64,000 bases of DNA from Odobenus rosmarus divergens (GCF_000321225.1 NW_004450380.1:838860-902859); one strand, 5' to 3'; shown: positions 13,318-25,975, numbered from the stretch's first letter. Notes: generated by a model from the sequence alone, not told the origin. Numbers and translations: made by a program.

Positions 13318-14564
13318 TGAATTGCTTAAGTGCTCAGCATGGAGAACAACGTAATCAGAGCTCATATGTGCCCCACGAGGTGGATGTGTGTTAAATAGGT
13401 CCTCCGCACACCTTCAGCTAAGTTAGAATAAAACAGTGTTTTTGTTCTCATGCTATAATATAATCCAGGACTCCTCCAGCCATTGAAATTAATGAAGGAC
13501 AAACAATTCACAGCGTCTGCCTCTGGGGAACGTGGTCTCGCTCTCAGGGAGAACGGTTAATATGCTGGGCTCCACCCCTGACAGATCAGGGTGCTGCCTC
13601 ATGAAGGATGCATTCCAGAATACTCTTGAGAGACTTCCATCCTTTACGTTTGAAACCCGTGGGACACTTTGTGTTTCTACAGCGCTCAGTTCCAAGCATC
13701 ACACCTCCCTTCACAATGTCTTATGCTCAGACCCTCCTGGAAGAGGCTATTGACTGCTGACTGAACACATGACCAAAGATCGCTGCATTTGGAAGCATCA
13801 CAGTGATAGCAAAGGTGGGTGGGTGGGTGGTTAAAATCCTATTCCATTTTGAACTGGGTTGAAGTCCACCATGAAACAGTGCCTTTGGAAATCAGTCCAG
13901 GTCCAGTCAGATGAGGGAGAGAGCAGAGGCTGGGGGTTACAGCTCCTGGGGTCCCCCTGCCCCAGAAGCCAAAGGAGAGACGCAGGAAGAGCTCGGGGCT
14001 TTGTTTGGGGAGCACTGTCTTCTTAGGCACATATGTGCGCCACAGCTCCCATGGCCCCACGTCAGCATCTGATCAGCAGCCTCCAAATGTTCTAGCATCC
14101 CTAACAGAGGATTTGGATTTGGAAGCCTTCTACTGATAGTTAATTTGTACTGAAAGACTATTCTCTTGATAAGAAATTTCTGACAATCTCGGTGATGTTA
14201 CGCTAGATCCCAAGCATATAATGAGAGCGCTGTCGGTGTGTGTTTCTGTGTGCAGTGCATTCAAATGCACGTGTCACGTCCTGCTGTAATTTTTCACTGT
14301 GCTATCGGGAGCACCCAGCATTCGGGCTCTGGGGGAGTGCACATAAACACACAGGAGTCTGGACACACCGCGGACCCTGTAGAATTTCCCAGCAGACGTG
14401 GACATTTGGTGGAGACAAGGAGTTTTATGCTAGGAAACTTCCTTGTCTAACGTCCAGTAGTTTTAGTTAAGTTGCACACAAGGACAACGTGGTAGAGACA
14501 AAGGAGTGCCAGATTTTAAACAGAGAGATTTGGCTTTTAGTCCTGCCTTTTAGCTATTTTACAG

Positions 14565-14765
14565 CTATTGTTAGGATCATAGGTTCAGAAGACAGACCTG
14601 GGATTGCCTTCTAGCTCTGCACTTACTGTGTGAGTTAGGCAAGATATTGGTGGCATCTCCGATAAAATGAGGATCACAATAGTAGCAATAATACCTTCTT
14701 TAAAAGGTTGCTATTAATGATTTAAAAATGGCTGGAAAGGCACTTAGCACAGTAACTGTACAGAG
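14565..14765 (+). mobile_element. MIR relic
   Basis: Plus MIR with ACCTGGGATTGCCTTCTAGC, then AAAATGAGGATCACAATAGT and GGCACTTAGCACAGTAACTG. Confidence 0.75.
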
Positions 14766-14825
14766 GAAAGGATTAATAAATAATAATAGCTCATATTGTT
14801 GTTTGCTTTAGTTATTATTATTATT

Positions 14826-14996
14826 TTTTTAAAGATTTTATTTATTTATTTGAGAGAGAGAGAGCACAAGCAGGGGGAGGGGCAGAAGGAGAGGGAGAAG
14901 CAGGCTCCCTGCTGAGCAGGGAGCCCGACCCCAACCCCAGGATCATGACCTGAGCTGAAGGCAGACACTTAACTGACTGAGCCACCCAGGCACCCC
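14826..14996 (-). mobile_element. CAN-SINE
   Basis: Complete minus-strand copy from the AAGATTTTATTTATTT tail to the GAGCCACCCAGGCACCCC head. Inserted between two MIR relics. Confidence 0.95.
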
Positions 14997-15144
14997 AATG
15001 TTATTTTATTATTGAATCTTCATTCATTTGATAGAAGAAACACTTCCTACATTCCAGGGCTGTTTTCAGAGTTAGGTAAGCACATGTATGTGGAAGCACC
15101 TTGCATATGCTCTAAAGCACTTTATTGAAAATATTAATAATAAT

Positions 15145-15300
15145 GATCATATTTTCACTTATTGAGAATCTACTAAGTGCCAGGCACTTTACACACTCTC
15201 TAATTCTCCAAATAGGCCTGGGAGGTAGTAGAATATCGGAAATGAAACAAGCTTAGAAGAATTTGCCTGGGATCCTGCTCAGATTTCAACCTAGTTTTTT
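15145..15300 (-). mobile_element. MIR relic
   Basis: TTATTGAGAATCTACTAAGT GCCAGGCACTT is MIR on the minus strand. Confidence 0.75.
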
Positions 15301-16882
15301 TTTTTTTTTTAATTCAGAGTCATCACTCTACATAGCCGCATCTCAATGGTAACAACAGAATTGTCAATAATAGTTTATTGTTCCTGTTGATAATAGAATC
15401 GTGCTCCCGGCATCTAGTCTGAGCCATGGTGCCATCATCAAGTGGTATAACATACGCTGCGTGTATTTTATATTAAAACGTATGATTTTGATGAAAGGCA
15501 TTTACTACACACTCACAGACTTGCGTCTGTGTCCACCCATGAAGCCCGGGGCTAGGAAGTGAGTTCCAGAAAGCAGGAATGTGTCCCGGAGACCTAGGCA
15601 GCAGCTGTGTGGTCAGGAAGACTCGCGCTGTCCCCAAGGGGGATGATCTGAAGGGCATACTTTTTGGATGGCTGCACTCTGAAACTTTCATCATAACATT
15701 CAATGCTTTTTTAGTCGCTCCTCATGTTTTTACATTTCACTTACATGAATTTTCATTCATGGTGTAGATTACAAGTAAACGGAATTTACAACTTGGTGCC
15801 CCCGCCTGCGTACCAGTGTGAACTAGCTTGTTGCTCGCCAGCCGACAGTGGTCTGTCAGGTGGCCACCCCAGCGCCGGGGCAGACCCCCAGGAGGGTGGG
15901 GGCATCTGGGCAGCAGTGTCCCTGCACACCTGGAGCCTACTGGACTTGGGGAGACCGGCAGTCCTACCTACACAGCCTTGCTGAAGTTCTGCTGCTTTTT
16001 TAATCCTCCCTAAGCCTCAGCCTCCACATCTATGAAATCCAAAGACTAATATGCATCCCTTAGAGTTTCCAAGCAGGTAACGCGCTCAGCACTTAAACTG
16101 CGGAACTTCCTTTGCCACCCTTCTTTGACTTATGGAAAAAAAAGAAGGTCAACTTTGCAACAGTGGGATATTTGGTGTGCTTTTTTACCAGCTCTCGTTT
16201 CCACGGACTTGGAAAACCACGCGTGGTCAACCAACACACGGTTCAAACACATTTACAAGAAGGTTGGAAACTTAGCTTTTCCGCTGTGGCTGAGTGGTGC
16301 CCCCGGTCGGGCTGCCCCATCTGCAGAGGGCTCTCTGTCCGGGTGCGGAGGGAAGGTCCCAGCTGTCCCTGTCACCGAGGCTGTAGTGACTGCCCCTCAC
16401 CCCCACTCTTCAGCGTCCTGGCCCTGATCACTCACATGCGTCCACCAGGTTTAACTTTTTAGTTTGGAAGAAACCCATCATTTTCACCTGTGTCTTTCTG
16501 ATTCCTGGCCTGATAAAATATTTTAGAATATTCTCCCAACCCTTCCCCCCTCCCCCAACTGCTCTAAGTTACAAATGGCCAGATTTCAGTCATCAGGAGA
16601 GTAGAATGTATTATTTTTTTGCAGCCTGTCTTTCTGGGGGCCGGATTCCAAGGAGGCAGCCCATGCGCTCACAGGCCAGGAGAGCCAGGATTTCAACAGT
16701 GTCGACAATCTTTGCTCATCACACCGAAAAGCAGTGTGTCGGTGCCGGCTCATTAGCATACAGCCGCGCCGTGCTTGCTAACAAAGCAGGCTCTGGGTAT
16801 CTGCTAGTTTCGCAGCTTGTCTGTCTTCCTTGACCGAAAAGGAGAGGAGAAATATCTTCAGGCAAGGGTGCTGTCCCTCTCC

Positions 16883-16898
16883 GGGGGGGGGGGGGGGG
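16883..16898 (+). repeat. G16 homopolymer
   Basis: Run of 16 G after CTCTCC. The length is a weak point for sequencing. Confidence 0.9.
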
Positions 16899-19800
16899 CA
16901 AGAAAGCATCACAAGGATTCCCAGAGGGAGAGCTTTGAAGTGGTTTGCAAGTCATCATGCTTTGGAAAAAGGGAGACCAGCCATCCTTTGTTTTTCTAAT
17001 CTTGTTTTAAGATCAGGACGAGCAAACAGATCGCCATGTTGTCAAGTGAAAAACCGAGCGAGTCCTGAATAATTCCCGATCATCCCTTTAATAGTTTTGT
17101 TTCGTTAGGCAGCTTCCAAAGAAATAACTCTCTGTGGGCAGAGGTACACAGGCATGCCCTCCTCTCGGTCTGTCTCTCTACCCCTCTTTTGTTAGGGGGA
17201 TGGAGGGGAAGAAGAAACGTACAAGCAGATGTGCTGCTAGATCTACAGGCTTCTGCCAACCATATGGCATCTTAAAGAAAGATGGTTGGAGCGTCTGGAT
17301 TAGCAAAGAGTCGGGATGGGAAGCCATGTGTCGTGTTGGTACAGGCAGTTGCTTGAGCTCTCTCTAAATGGCTTCAGGAGATTGTGTAATGGAACAAATG
17401 GTCCTGCGAGCCCAGGAACAGCCTTGCCGCTGCTGGAGAGGCAATCGGCCCTCGGGCGGGTACTGCTTCCCTTTTTTCTCCCCCAGTGTTCTGTAGTCTT
17501 CTTTTAGGGTTCTTCGAACTCCCAGAACTGACTCAGAACTTTGCAACTTTGAATGATGCCCCCGGCTCTTACCGCCTGCCTGGATGTCTGCCTGAACTCT
17601 CGTCTCTCTCTGACCTGGGAATTAATGAGGCTCGGGTCCTACTCCCTCTGCGGGGGTCTCCCGGTGCAGCACCCCCAGCCTCCCGCACCTCCTGACAGAG
17701 GCCTTTCCCCCGGAAGTGGCCAGACTATGAGGACTTGTGTCCTCCCCACCAGAATTTCCAGAAACCCCAAGAGATGGAAACTCTTTCATTCCTTAGTGGG
17801 GTCAGCTCAGAGTTTTATGTGGTCCCAGGGGCTGAGCACCTAAGAGATTGTCCCTTCGCTATTTTGGATCTTGCACGTGACATTTTAAAAAAATTGTACG
17901 AATTCCATAGCAGTGGATTCTTTGGACTTTTCGGTGACACACGCCATTTACTGAGCACTCTCACTGACCTCAGGACTCTACTCCCCGATACAAAGTGTAA
18001 ATGTAAGTTTAAGAGTTGACACACTGTGATTCTGACAGGATTTTATCTGTGGTCAAGTTCTCTGTCCCTTATTGTTTGAGAGATGGAGGCAGAAGGAGCC
18101 CAGAGACCTCCCAGAGAGAGGACATCTTTGGACTTGTTCTCTTGGCCAAGCCCTTTGGACATTTCAGCTGCATTCTAGGGCCAACAGATCTTATTTTGTT
18201 GTTATTTCAGAGCCTCTACATATACAATGCAGCATCTCTAACTGCTGGGAAGTTGGGTCTGCCCTCTCAGGGGGATGGATGACCGACTCCAGGGGCCATG
18301 GTGTATCATACATTGTGGTTCCCGGAAGGTGCAATGAGTAGCTGATTCAGTAAAAGAACTGGTCGATTTTTCCGGCCAGATGATCAAACCAGTTTGATGA
18401 CCTAGCCGGATGGGTCGGTGGGAGTCCCTGGTCGGTGCTTGGTTTGCGCTGCACACCTAGGGAGCAGAGAGCACTGGACCGGAACACCTCCTTCTTGGTT
18501 TGAGCTGCCACCTCCCTGATGAGAGGTGGGGAGCCCAACTGGACAGGCCCCAGAGAATGGGAGCAAGTAAGAGGTTACAAAAGGGTAAGCTCTGGTCAAC
18601 TGTAGGAAATAGGAACCTACCTTGTTTACTGCAACTTCTATCAAAGGTGCTTTGAGCAGTGAAAATACAGTGTAGTTTATTTTGCTTCCTAATGATGCAA
18701 AGGCTTCCCGCCCCCCCACAAAAGAAAGGCAACCTAGAGCATGTGGGACTGGGCTCCAGTGGGAGGAAAGGGCACAGCGTCTAGAAATCTGAACATGTCT
18801 TAACACTGTCATCGTTTTTGTGTACTTGCGGCTGAGGCAGATGATTTTCACTGACACGGGGTCATCTGAGAATCACTTGGAGATCGTTACCGATTTCTTT
18901 CATAAATATTTTCTGCAAGGATACCCATGTCGCCCAGAAATTTCGGATAAAGTGCTATTTCATTTCTATGAATTCTTTGTATTAAAAAATCATTCCTATC
19001 TCATGTATACAGGTTAAAAAACACATTCCTTTGTGTGTCCATCCCCCCCCCGCCGACCCACCCCCAGGGCTCATTTCACGCTGAACACCTTAAGTGTTAG
19101 GCTGTTCTTACTTTGTTTTCTGAATGTAGGATCTGGGGTGAGGAAGGAGGGGCGCAGAGGGGGAAGTGTAATTTTAATTGTTATCTACCAATTGGAAGAA
19201 ATTACCACTTTAATCCCTTTCACCATCCAAGTGTACATGGGCCCAAATTTGTCAGCATTAGAATTTCTTGAAACAATGCAATTAAACTGCAACATATTTC
19301 CTAACATTCTTAATTAAGACAGTAGCTGAAAAATGTAGATTAACAGAAGTTACTGTTTTTATCAACACATTTTCTTTCCCGCCACCGTCACACCCCCTCC
19401 CCCATCCCGTTTTGCTTTAAATGTCTGATGTCAGTTTCGTCCACATGTACATTATGCACATGGCACCGAAGAAACAAAGTAAAAAATTCTCTTTTAATTC
19501 TGAGCTGCATGCCCAGCGCCACATGCACTGTCTGTTACATGTCGCTTCTTATGAGGTTCATGCTGGGAGTTTCTTTTTAAAGGCAAAGTGTTTCTGAAGG
19601 AAAGAGTTCAGGTTGCGCAGATTGTGTTAGAAAAACCCCACTCTCTCCGAGTGGAATTAATATACTGATTATTCTGTGCAGGCTCAAACTGGCAGCGTGT
19701 GCAAAAGTTCAAGAGTATCTGGGAATTGAAATATGGACAAGAATCTGAGAGAGTGAGTGCAGACAAAGCAATGGGAAGTACTATTTAGAAGTGAAACTGA

Positions 19801-20309
19801 GGGTAACTTTATAAGGATGCAGAGGGAATTTAAGTAAGAACAACTGTGTCATAGAGCAGCACTCGCTTAAATTATTTCTACGGAATCAGAAAGTCCTGTT
19901 TCTCAGGGCACATTTTAGGACAGATCGTAAAAAACAGTTGGGTTATTGGACAATAACGGGAGGGCGGATAAAGCAGTGTCATTCCCAGCACCTTTTACCT
20001 TTCATTTCCTTGAGTTCTTCAGATGTGTGTGGCACTTTAAGTGACAGGAGCAGCTTAATCACTAATAGAAATTAAAGCGGGCTCTAGTATTTCTTCGGCC
20101 TATTGGCCAAGATGTTTTTCCTGTTCAAATCTGAGTCCCCACGAACACCAACAAACGATTCGTGTTTGGTTTATGAATAAGGACATGTAAGAAAAGCAAA
20201 GACAGTCACGGAGCACCTTTCCCGTCCCAAGGAAACCAAACTTTGTTCACACTGCTGCTCACGGGAAAGAAATGGGGACGTGAGCTTGCAGTTAATGAGG
20301 CTTTCGCCC

Positions 20310-20660
20310 ATCTCTGTTCTCGAATGCCACGTCGGCTTAATCCTCTCCTTCCGCCAAAGCGCAGAGCCCCGCGCGCCCCGCGGAGCCGCCCGAGCCCCGC
20401 AGCAGGTGCGGACACCACCCCGCCCCCGCCCTCCCGCCGGCCGCGGAGGGCGGGGGCAGGCGGGGAGCCGGCGGCGGCGCGGCCCCGAGAGCCGGGCGCC
20501 GCCCCCCGCCCCCCGCAGGAGGGGCGGCCTCCGGCCCCGGGCGCGCTCGGAGGCCGCCCGAGAGCAGGTGCAGGTGCGTGGCGGGCGCGCGAGGAAGTGG
20601 CCAGCGCGCGGTGGGAGGCGGGCTGCGAGCTCCCGGGCGCTCCCGACGCGGTCCAGGGGA
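20310..20660. promoter_or_regulatory. Intronic CpG island
   Basis: A sharp 350-base block of very high G+C with dense CpG, several Sp1-type GC boxes (such as GGGGCGG near 20521) and no repeat signature, set in otherwise ordinary intron. A consensus-like donor CAG/GTGCGTG ends at 20573/20574 on the + strand. Frames are open on both strands because stop codons are rare at this composition, so they are not evidence of coding. Unannotated promoter, enhancer-type island or exon 1 of a non-coding or short SDCCAG8 transcript are all possible. Confidence 0.7.
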
Positions 20661-21962
20661 TTTCGCTATAACTCTCAGATGAAGCCTCTCTTTGGCAGCC
20701 TCTAGGATTTGGAGGGGGGAGGGGTATACATATGACAACTACTACCTTCTGTTTGGCCGTTGCTCTTTTCTAAAGCAGGAAATTATCCCTGGGGATGATT
20801 TAGTTTCAGGGTCCTCCCATTGCCCTGAGTGTCAGGGGTCGGGAGGATGTCCATATTCCGCACCTACACCTCTTAAAATGCCGGTTTGCAGCCCGTGGGG
20901 AGAGGCACTGGCAGGGTAAGGCTGTCCCCAACCTCCCACCACTGTCCCCCAACACAGGCCCTGCTCCCTGTCCTCTAGCCCCTTACCTCCCGCAGCAATT
21001 GGTGGTTCCCTCTGTTACCGGATCACCACCACCAGGGAACAGGCCTATAGAGATTGAATGCTGTACCGACGATTTAGCATACCTGGGGTTTCCTCTTCTT
21101 AAGCCTGGGCACTGCTGCCCACAGAGGATTCCTAGTCTAGCCAGCAGGAGCTCACTAGGGGGCCATGACAGAGGGTGGCTCTGGGGTCAGGGCCTGAGCT
21201 CCCAGGAAGGCTCCTCCTTCCCTTTCTTTTCTGTTTGTCTCATTCAGGAAATCTTAATTTAGGAAGGCTACTTATTTTGCTGGTTAGGAACACCCACCCA
21301 ACTGCCATACAGAGAAAACCCCTGACCCTCTCTGTGACCATCCCGTGGGGATGCTCCCAGGACCCTGATTTGAACCCTGTCTCCCCTGCTATCTCAAGGA
21401 CTGCACGCCTTGGACACATAGCTGGCTTCTGGTTGGAGCACCTAAGAGTTGATTGATGACAGGGAGGCGGGTGGTAGCCTTTCTTATTCCAGAGCAATCT
21501 TAATATTCGTTCTCCCTGCCCCCTTTCTCAGGGCCACAGCGGTTTCCTGAGCAACTTGGGGCATTTTCTCTACTGGTCCCCTTTTTAAAAAAATAGAGGA
21601 AGAAGTGTTGGAAGCCTAGACTGGTTCTCTTGCCACTTTTAAAATTCATCATTTCATAGCCCAAACATTAAACCGTGGATGGAATTGGTTCTTTCTCCCC
21701 CACCATGGCATGCAACCGGCAGGATTGGACTCTTCCTTCTGCTGCCCAAGCCCACCGGAAAGCAGACGGGCTCTCCGGCAGGCCTCCGCACTCTGGTCCG
21801 CCGGCCCTTCGAGCTGGAAGACTTCTGCCACCACATTATCCCAACACTCATCACTGTGTGGAGGACCCCCTTTTACTAAATGATTTATTACTCTTAGCAG
21901 AATTCCTTTGGCTGCAGATTTTATTTCTGAGTCACTCTGTTCAGCTCAATTGGTCGCCTTCA

Positions 21963-21976
21963 GTTACCGTGGCAAC
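21963..21976. promoter_or_regulatory. RFX X-box-like site in SDCCAG8 intron
   Basis: GTTACC-GT-GGCAAC fits the RFX X-box consensus (GTNRCC, short spacer, RGYAAC) in both halves. RFX factors drive ciliary genes and SDCCAG8 is a ciliary/centrosomal gene, so an intronic enhancer is plausible. A one-mismatch relative occurs at 27605-27618. Confidence 0.4.
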
Positions 21977-22387
21977 CAGCAGATGGGGTTCTTTGACAAG
22001 GGTCAGCGGGGAGGCTGCCTGGGTATAGACTCTAGACGGAAGAGGAGCTAAATAAAAAGCTTTCAGCATTGACAGTTCCGTAGTGGATGGCCAGGAGTAC
22101 TTATCAAATTACTTGCATTAAAACGTAATTAAGATGTGTGCCAATCAGCGTACCCTAGTGATCTGGTTACTTAGGGGCCGTGGGCTCGCTCTTACTCGAT
22201 CACACCTCTGTGATCAATTCGACCCCAAGGATGGTCAAATGTGAAGGAAACAGAGACAAGCTCAGGACAGTGTGGACCTGCTAAGTCCAGGACCACTCCC
22301 AGAGGGTTTAGCGTCTGGAAGCACCAGGGGGACCTCGCTGGAATCCTCATGCAAACACCACACTGCTGCGGAAACTCCAGAGGGTTG

Positions 22388-22571
22388 GGGGTGCCTGGGT
22401 GGCACAGTCGGTTAAGCGTCTGACTCTTGGTTTCAGCTCAGGTCATGATCTCACGGTCGTGGGACTGAGGCCTGCACTGGGCTCCGTGCTCAGCACAGCA
22501 TCTGCTTGAGCTTCTCATTCCCTCCCCCTCTGCTCCTCCCCCTCCTCAAATAAATAAAATCTTTAAAAAAA
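22388..22571 (+). mobile_element. CAN-SINE with target-site duplication
   Basis: Complete + copy. Flanking AAACTCCAGAGGG (22372-22384) and AAACTCAAGAGGG (22572-22584) form a 12/13 matching duplication. First of four SINEs within about 2 kb. Confidence 0.95.
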
Positions 22572-22648
22572 AAACTCAAGAGGGCAACTGGGCAGGAGCC
22601 TCATGTGTTCCGATAGTTCCATGCCTGCTTTTAAGACACTTTGATTGC

Positions 22649-22835
22649 GGGCGCCTGGGTGGCTCAGTTGGTTAAGCGACTGCCTTCAGCTCGGGCCATG
22701 ATCCTGGAGTCCCGGGATTGAGTCCCACATTGGGCTCCCTGCTCAGCGAGGAGCCTGCTTCTCCCTCTAACCCTCCCCCCTCTCATGTACTCTCTCTCTC
22801 ATTCTCGCTCTCTCAAATAAATAAATCTTAAAAAA
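22649..22835 (+). mobile_element. CAN-SINE with imperfect target-site duplication
   Basis: Complete + copy starting GGGCGCCTGGGTGGCTCAG. Flanks CACTTTGATTGC and CACTTTGATGC indicate the insertion site. Confidence 0.95.
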
Positions 22836-23151
22836 GCCACTTTGATGCATTACAAATCATATTCATCAAAATAAAACTGATCTTTTAATTGTGCCAGATA
22901 GAGGGTACTAAATAGACATGGTATCTAAGTGCAAAGGATCTTTTCGGTGAAAGAGGAAAAGGCACATTTTGGGATCAGTTGACAAAATTGGAAATCAATA
23001 GGTTAGATAAAGGTATTATATCCCTGTTGTGGTTACTGCAGTTGATAATATACTATGGTCTACGGGAGTGTCTTTATCATTAGGACATACACTGAGGTCT
23101 AGGTTCAAGGGATTTGCTGTCAGATGGCTCCGAAAGCAATCAAAAATATAC

Positions 23152-23173
23152 GTGTGTGTGTGTGTGTGTGTGT
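23152..23173 (+). repeat. (GT)n microsatellite
   Basis: Eleven GT units followed by a G/A-rich tract. Probably polymorphic. Confidence 0.95.
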
Positions 23174-23541
23174 AGGGGGGAGAGAGGGAGGGGGAGAGCA
23201 GAATAATAAATGAGTTTAAATGATAACAGTAGGTGAATTTGGGTAAAGGGTATGTGGGATTCTTTGTACTATTCTTGCAACTTTTCATAAGCATGATATT
23301 ATTTCCAAATAAACAGTTTTTAAAAAGAGGATGCCTAAGTTTAGGTTTAGGTAAGGAATGATATGAGAGGCAGTCTGGCTTTTTCTGCTAGGGCTTCTAA
23401 ATGGCCATGAGCCAGATGCAGCCTGGATTCTACTCCACAAACATTGGGATTTTCAGCCGTTTTCAGTCCTCTGTCCCATTTCATTTTGCCCAGTGGAGCT
23501 GGGCTCTCCCTCACTGCTTCTGCTTTAAAAAGAGCCGGCCA

Positions 23542-23739
23542 GGGACGCCTGGGTGGCTCTGTCGGTTAAGTGACTGCCTTCAGCTCGGGTCGTGATCCCG
23601 GCGTCCTGGGATCGGGTCCCGCACTGGGCTCCTTGCTCGGCGGGGAGCCTGCTTCTCCCTCTGCCTGCCTCTCCCCCTGCTTGTGTTCTGTCTCTCTCTC
23701 TGACAAATAAATAAATAAATAAAATCTTTAAAAAAAAAA
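23542..23739 (+). mobile_element. CAN-SINE with target-site duplication
   Basis: Complete + copy with an (AAAT)n tail. Flanked by AAAAGAGCCGGCCA and AAAAGAGCTGGCAA. Confidence 0.95.
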
Positions 23740-24231
23740 AAAAGAGCTGGCAAAAGGTGTCTGAGGCTTAAAGCAAGGGATCCCCTGGGTTCTTTAGAGG
23801 CTAAGATTCTTGACGCATCAGCTCTGGCCCCTGCTGTTTCATGGTGCAGGATCCCTTCTTCCTGCCAGGCCCTCTAAGGGGATCACAAGCTTGGCCCGTG
23901 TCACATAGCACTTGCTCTTTGGGATGACAAGGCAGTGATGCAGCAGATGTTCTCGGTGTTCTGTGGGGAAGCTGAGGCTCATTTCCAGGGAAAGCTCTGT
24001 TTTCAGCAGTTGTTGGTCTGTGAGAGAGCCAGGGTGACAGTGTCCGAGGCTGCAGGGACATGGGGAGCCGGCTGGCAGCAAGCTTCCCACGTGGGTCTCC
24101 GGAGCTCTGGGCCTCCTGTTTGTGCATCCTTCATGCCCACACCAGTCTGGACTAGTCAGTGTGGTGTCTAGGCTGAAGAGTCCACAAACTGGTTGGTGAC
24201 AAGATAAAAACAGAAACAGTGTTTAGAAATT

Positions 24232-24419
24232 ATTATTATTTTTTTTAGATTTTATTTGAGAGAGAGCGTGAGCACAAGCAAGGCAGAGGGGCAGAGGGAG
24301 AGGGAGAAGCAGGCTTCCCGCTGAGCAAGGAGCCCGATGCGGGGCTCGATCCGAGGACCCTGGGATCACGACCTGAGCCGGAGGCAGACGCCTAACCGGC
24401 TGAGCCCCCCGGCGCAGCA
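24232..24419 (-). mobile_element. CAN-SINE with target-site duplication
   Basis: Minus-strand copy. TGTTTAGAAATT is repeated at 24220-24231 and 24420-24431. Its head is altered (CCCCCCGGCGCAG). Confidence 0.95.
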
Positions 24420-24679
24420 TGTTTAGAAATTCGTATAGCCGTCAGTGCAGCAGTGTCTCATGGTCCCAAAACTCTACGTCAGCAATAGCGTTGAAGTGTA
24501 AAAAGGAACAAAAAGCAAAGCCCAAACTGGCTCCCTCCCCTGAGCCACGTGGCAGAGTGCTGGCCGAGGGGCTCCCCCACCCCCAGGCCTCAGAGGGTGG
24601 GTCACCTTTCTCAAGGTCCTTACCTAAAATCTGTATTTTTTGTAATATGGAATAGAAGTCAGGCCTTTTTCAAAAGGAT

Positions 24680-24812
24680 TCAGAAATGCTTCCAAGGGCA
24701 CTGGGTTTGGAGTCAAGAGACATGGGTTTCGGTCCCAGATTTACTACACACAGGCTGTGTGACCACGGGTTCACCGTCAGGGGCTGGACTGAATGACCAC
24801 TAAGTGCCTCTC
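24680..24812 (+). mobile_element. MIR-family relic
   Basis: TTGGAGTCAAGAGACATGGG, CTGTGTGACCACGGG and GGCTGGACTGAATGACC give a + MIR-family copy. Confidence 0.75.
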
Positions 24813-25444
24813 AGCTCTCACATGGCCTGATCCTTCTGAAGAGAAGAGCAGGGGCTTTCCCCCACTGGCTGCCCCTACGTGGCCCCCGGTTCCACTTCCA
24901 CAAGGAGCCAAGGCTGACTGCAAATTTGAGGGAGTGAAAAACTAAAGGGACGCCACAGGAGCATAAATTCCCTTGGCTGGGAATGAAAACTCTCCCCAGA
25001 ATTGCAGGACCTTTAGAATGAACGACTCTGTTACAATCACTGTAGAACAGGGTGGATTTGAGCAAAGGAAGTTTGAATGGCAAAGCAACCATCGAAACTG
25101 CCTTCATGTTCTAAGTGAGGGTGACCAGCAGCTAGAATATGTTCCAGACTCCTCACCACTTGGCTTCTTCTCGCTGACTCTGTGCAGCCACGTTAATGAG
25201 ATGGAATTATGGAAATTGTGGCAAGCGATTTTCAAGTATTGGAACCAAGTGTACAGCTTTGCATGAAGATGGCTTTATTCACCACAGTTCATTACCTAGA
25301 GCACTTAGGAGGGTGATTGGATTTTCAAACTTGAACTTGGGCAATGGGTGTTGTTAGGACCAGAGCTGGCTGCAGGGTTTGAAGATGGGGACACAGCGAG
25401 GCTGTGTAGAGTCCCGGCGCTGTGGGATCATGACTCTGTCATCC

Positions 25445-25652
25445 CCGAGCCCAGCAGCTGGCAAACTTTCTCTCTAAAGGGTCAAGTCGTCAACATTCCA
25501 TGGAATGTTCGCATCGCAAAACGTTATTTTTCCTGCAATTTTTTAAATTAGTCATTTAAAAATGTAAAAACCAACCTTAACTGGCAGACTGTACAACAAC
25601 AGGCAGCGGATGGGCCCTGGGGTGTGATGTTTGCTGACCCCTGTTCTAGCTT
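25445..25652 (+). mobile_element. hAT-Charlie-like DNA transposon relic
   Basis: GCTGGCAAACTTTCTCTCTA at the left and GTTTGCTGACCCCTGTTCT at the right fit the inverted ends of a common Charlie-group element. The exact family is unresolved. Holds the TEAD-type palindrome. Confidence 0.6.
25492..25509. repeat. 18-bp perfect palindrome, paired TEAD-type motifs
   Basis: AACATTCCA joined directly to TGGAATGTT, its exact reverse complement. Each half holds the M-CAT/TEAD motif CATTCCA. It sits inside a decayed hAT-type DNA transposon relic (about 25445-25652), so it probably arose by mutation there. Confidence 0.8.
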
Positions 25653-25866
25653 ATTCTCTCATTTCACGTGGGAGGAAACTCAACGTGATCACGTGCTTTG
25701 CTTAACTTCTCATGACTGACATCCAAGCTTGGGAGTAGACTATGACAGTTTTCATTTGGACAGTTGGCTGTTCAAGGATCAAAGTTGGAGCCACAGAAAA
25801 AACAATTATTCTCCATGAGAACTCACTTTGCATGTGGGAATAATACTGGGAATTACCGTGTGCCAG

Positions 25867-25975
25867 TAGTTCCTGCATGTGAGAAGGTACGAGAATCACC
25901 CAGGGGTCCTCTGAAAACCTATACTGCTGGGCCCCACCCCAGAGCTGCTGATTCAGGAGGTCTGGAGGTATTCTC
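25867..25975 (+). mobile_element. MER5A-type hAT transposon relic
   Basis: Contains GAATCACCCAGGGGTCCTC, GCTGGGCCCCACCCCAGAG and TGATTCAGGAGGTCTGG, the hallmark order of MER5A. Non-autonomous DNA transposon remnant. Confidence 0.8.

Noticed and set aside
18402..18857. 151-codon minus-strand frame
   Set aside because: No similarity recognised and no promoter or splice context; likely chance.
20243..20738. Overlapping 133-142-codon frames on both strands
   Set aside because: Product of CpG-island composition (Arg/Pro/Ala/Gly-rich in every frame).
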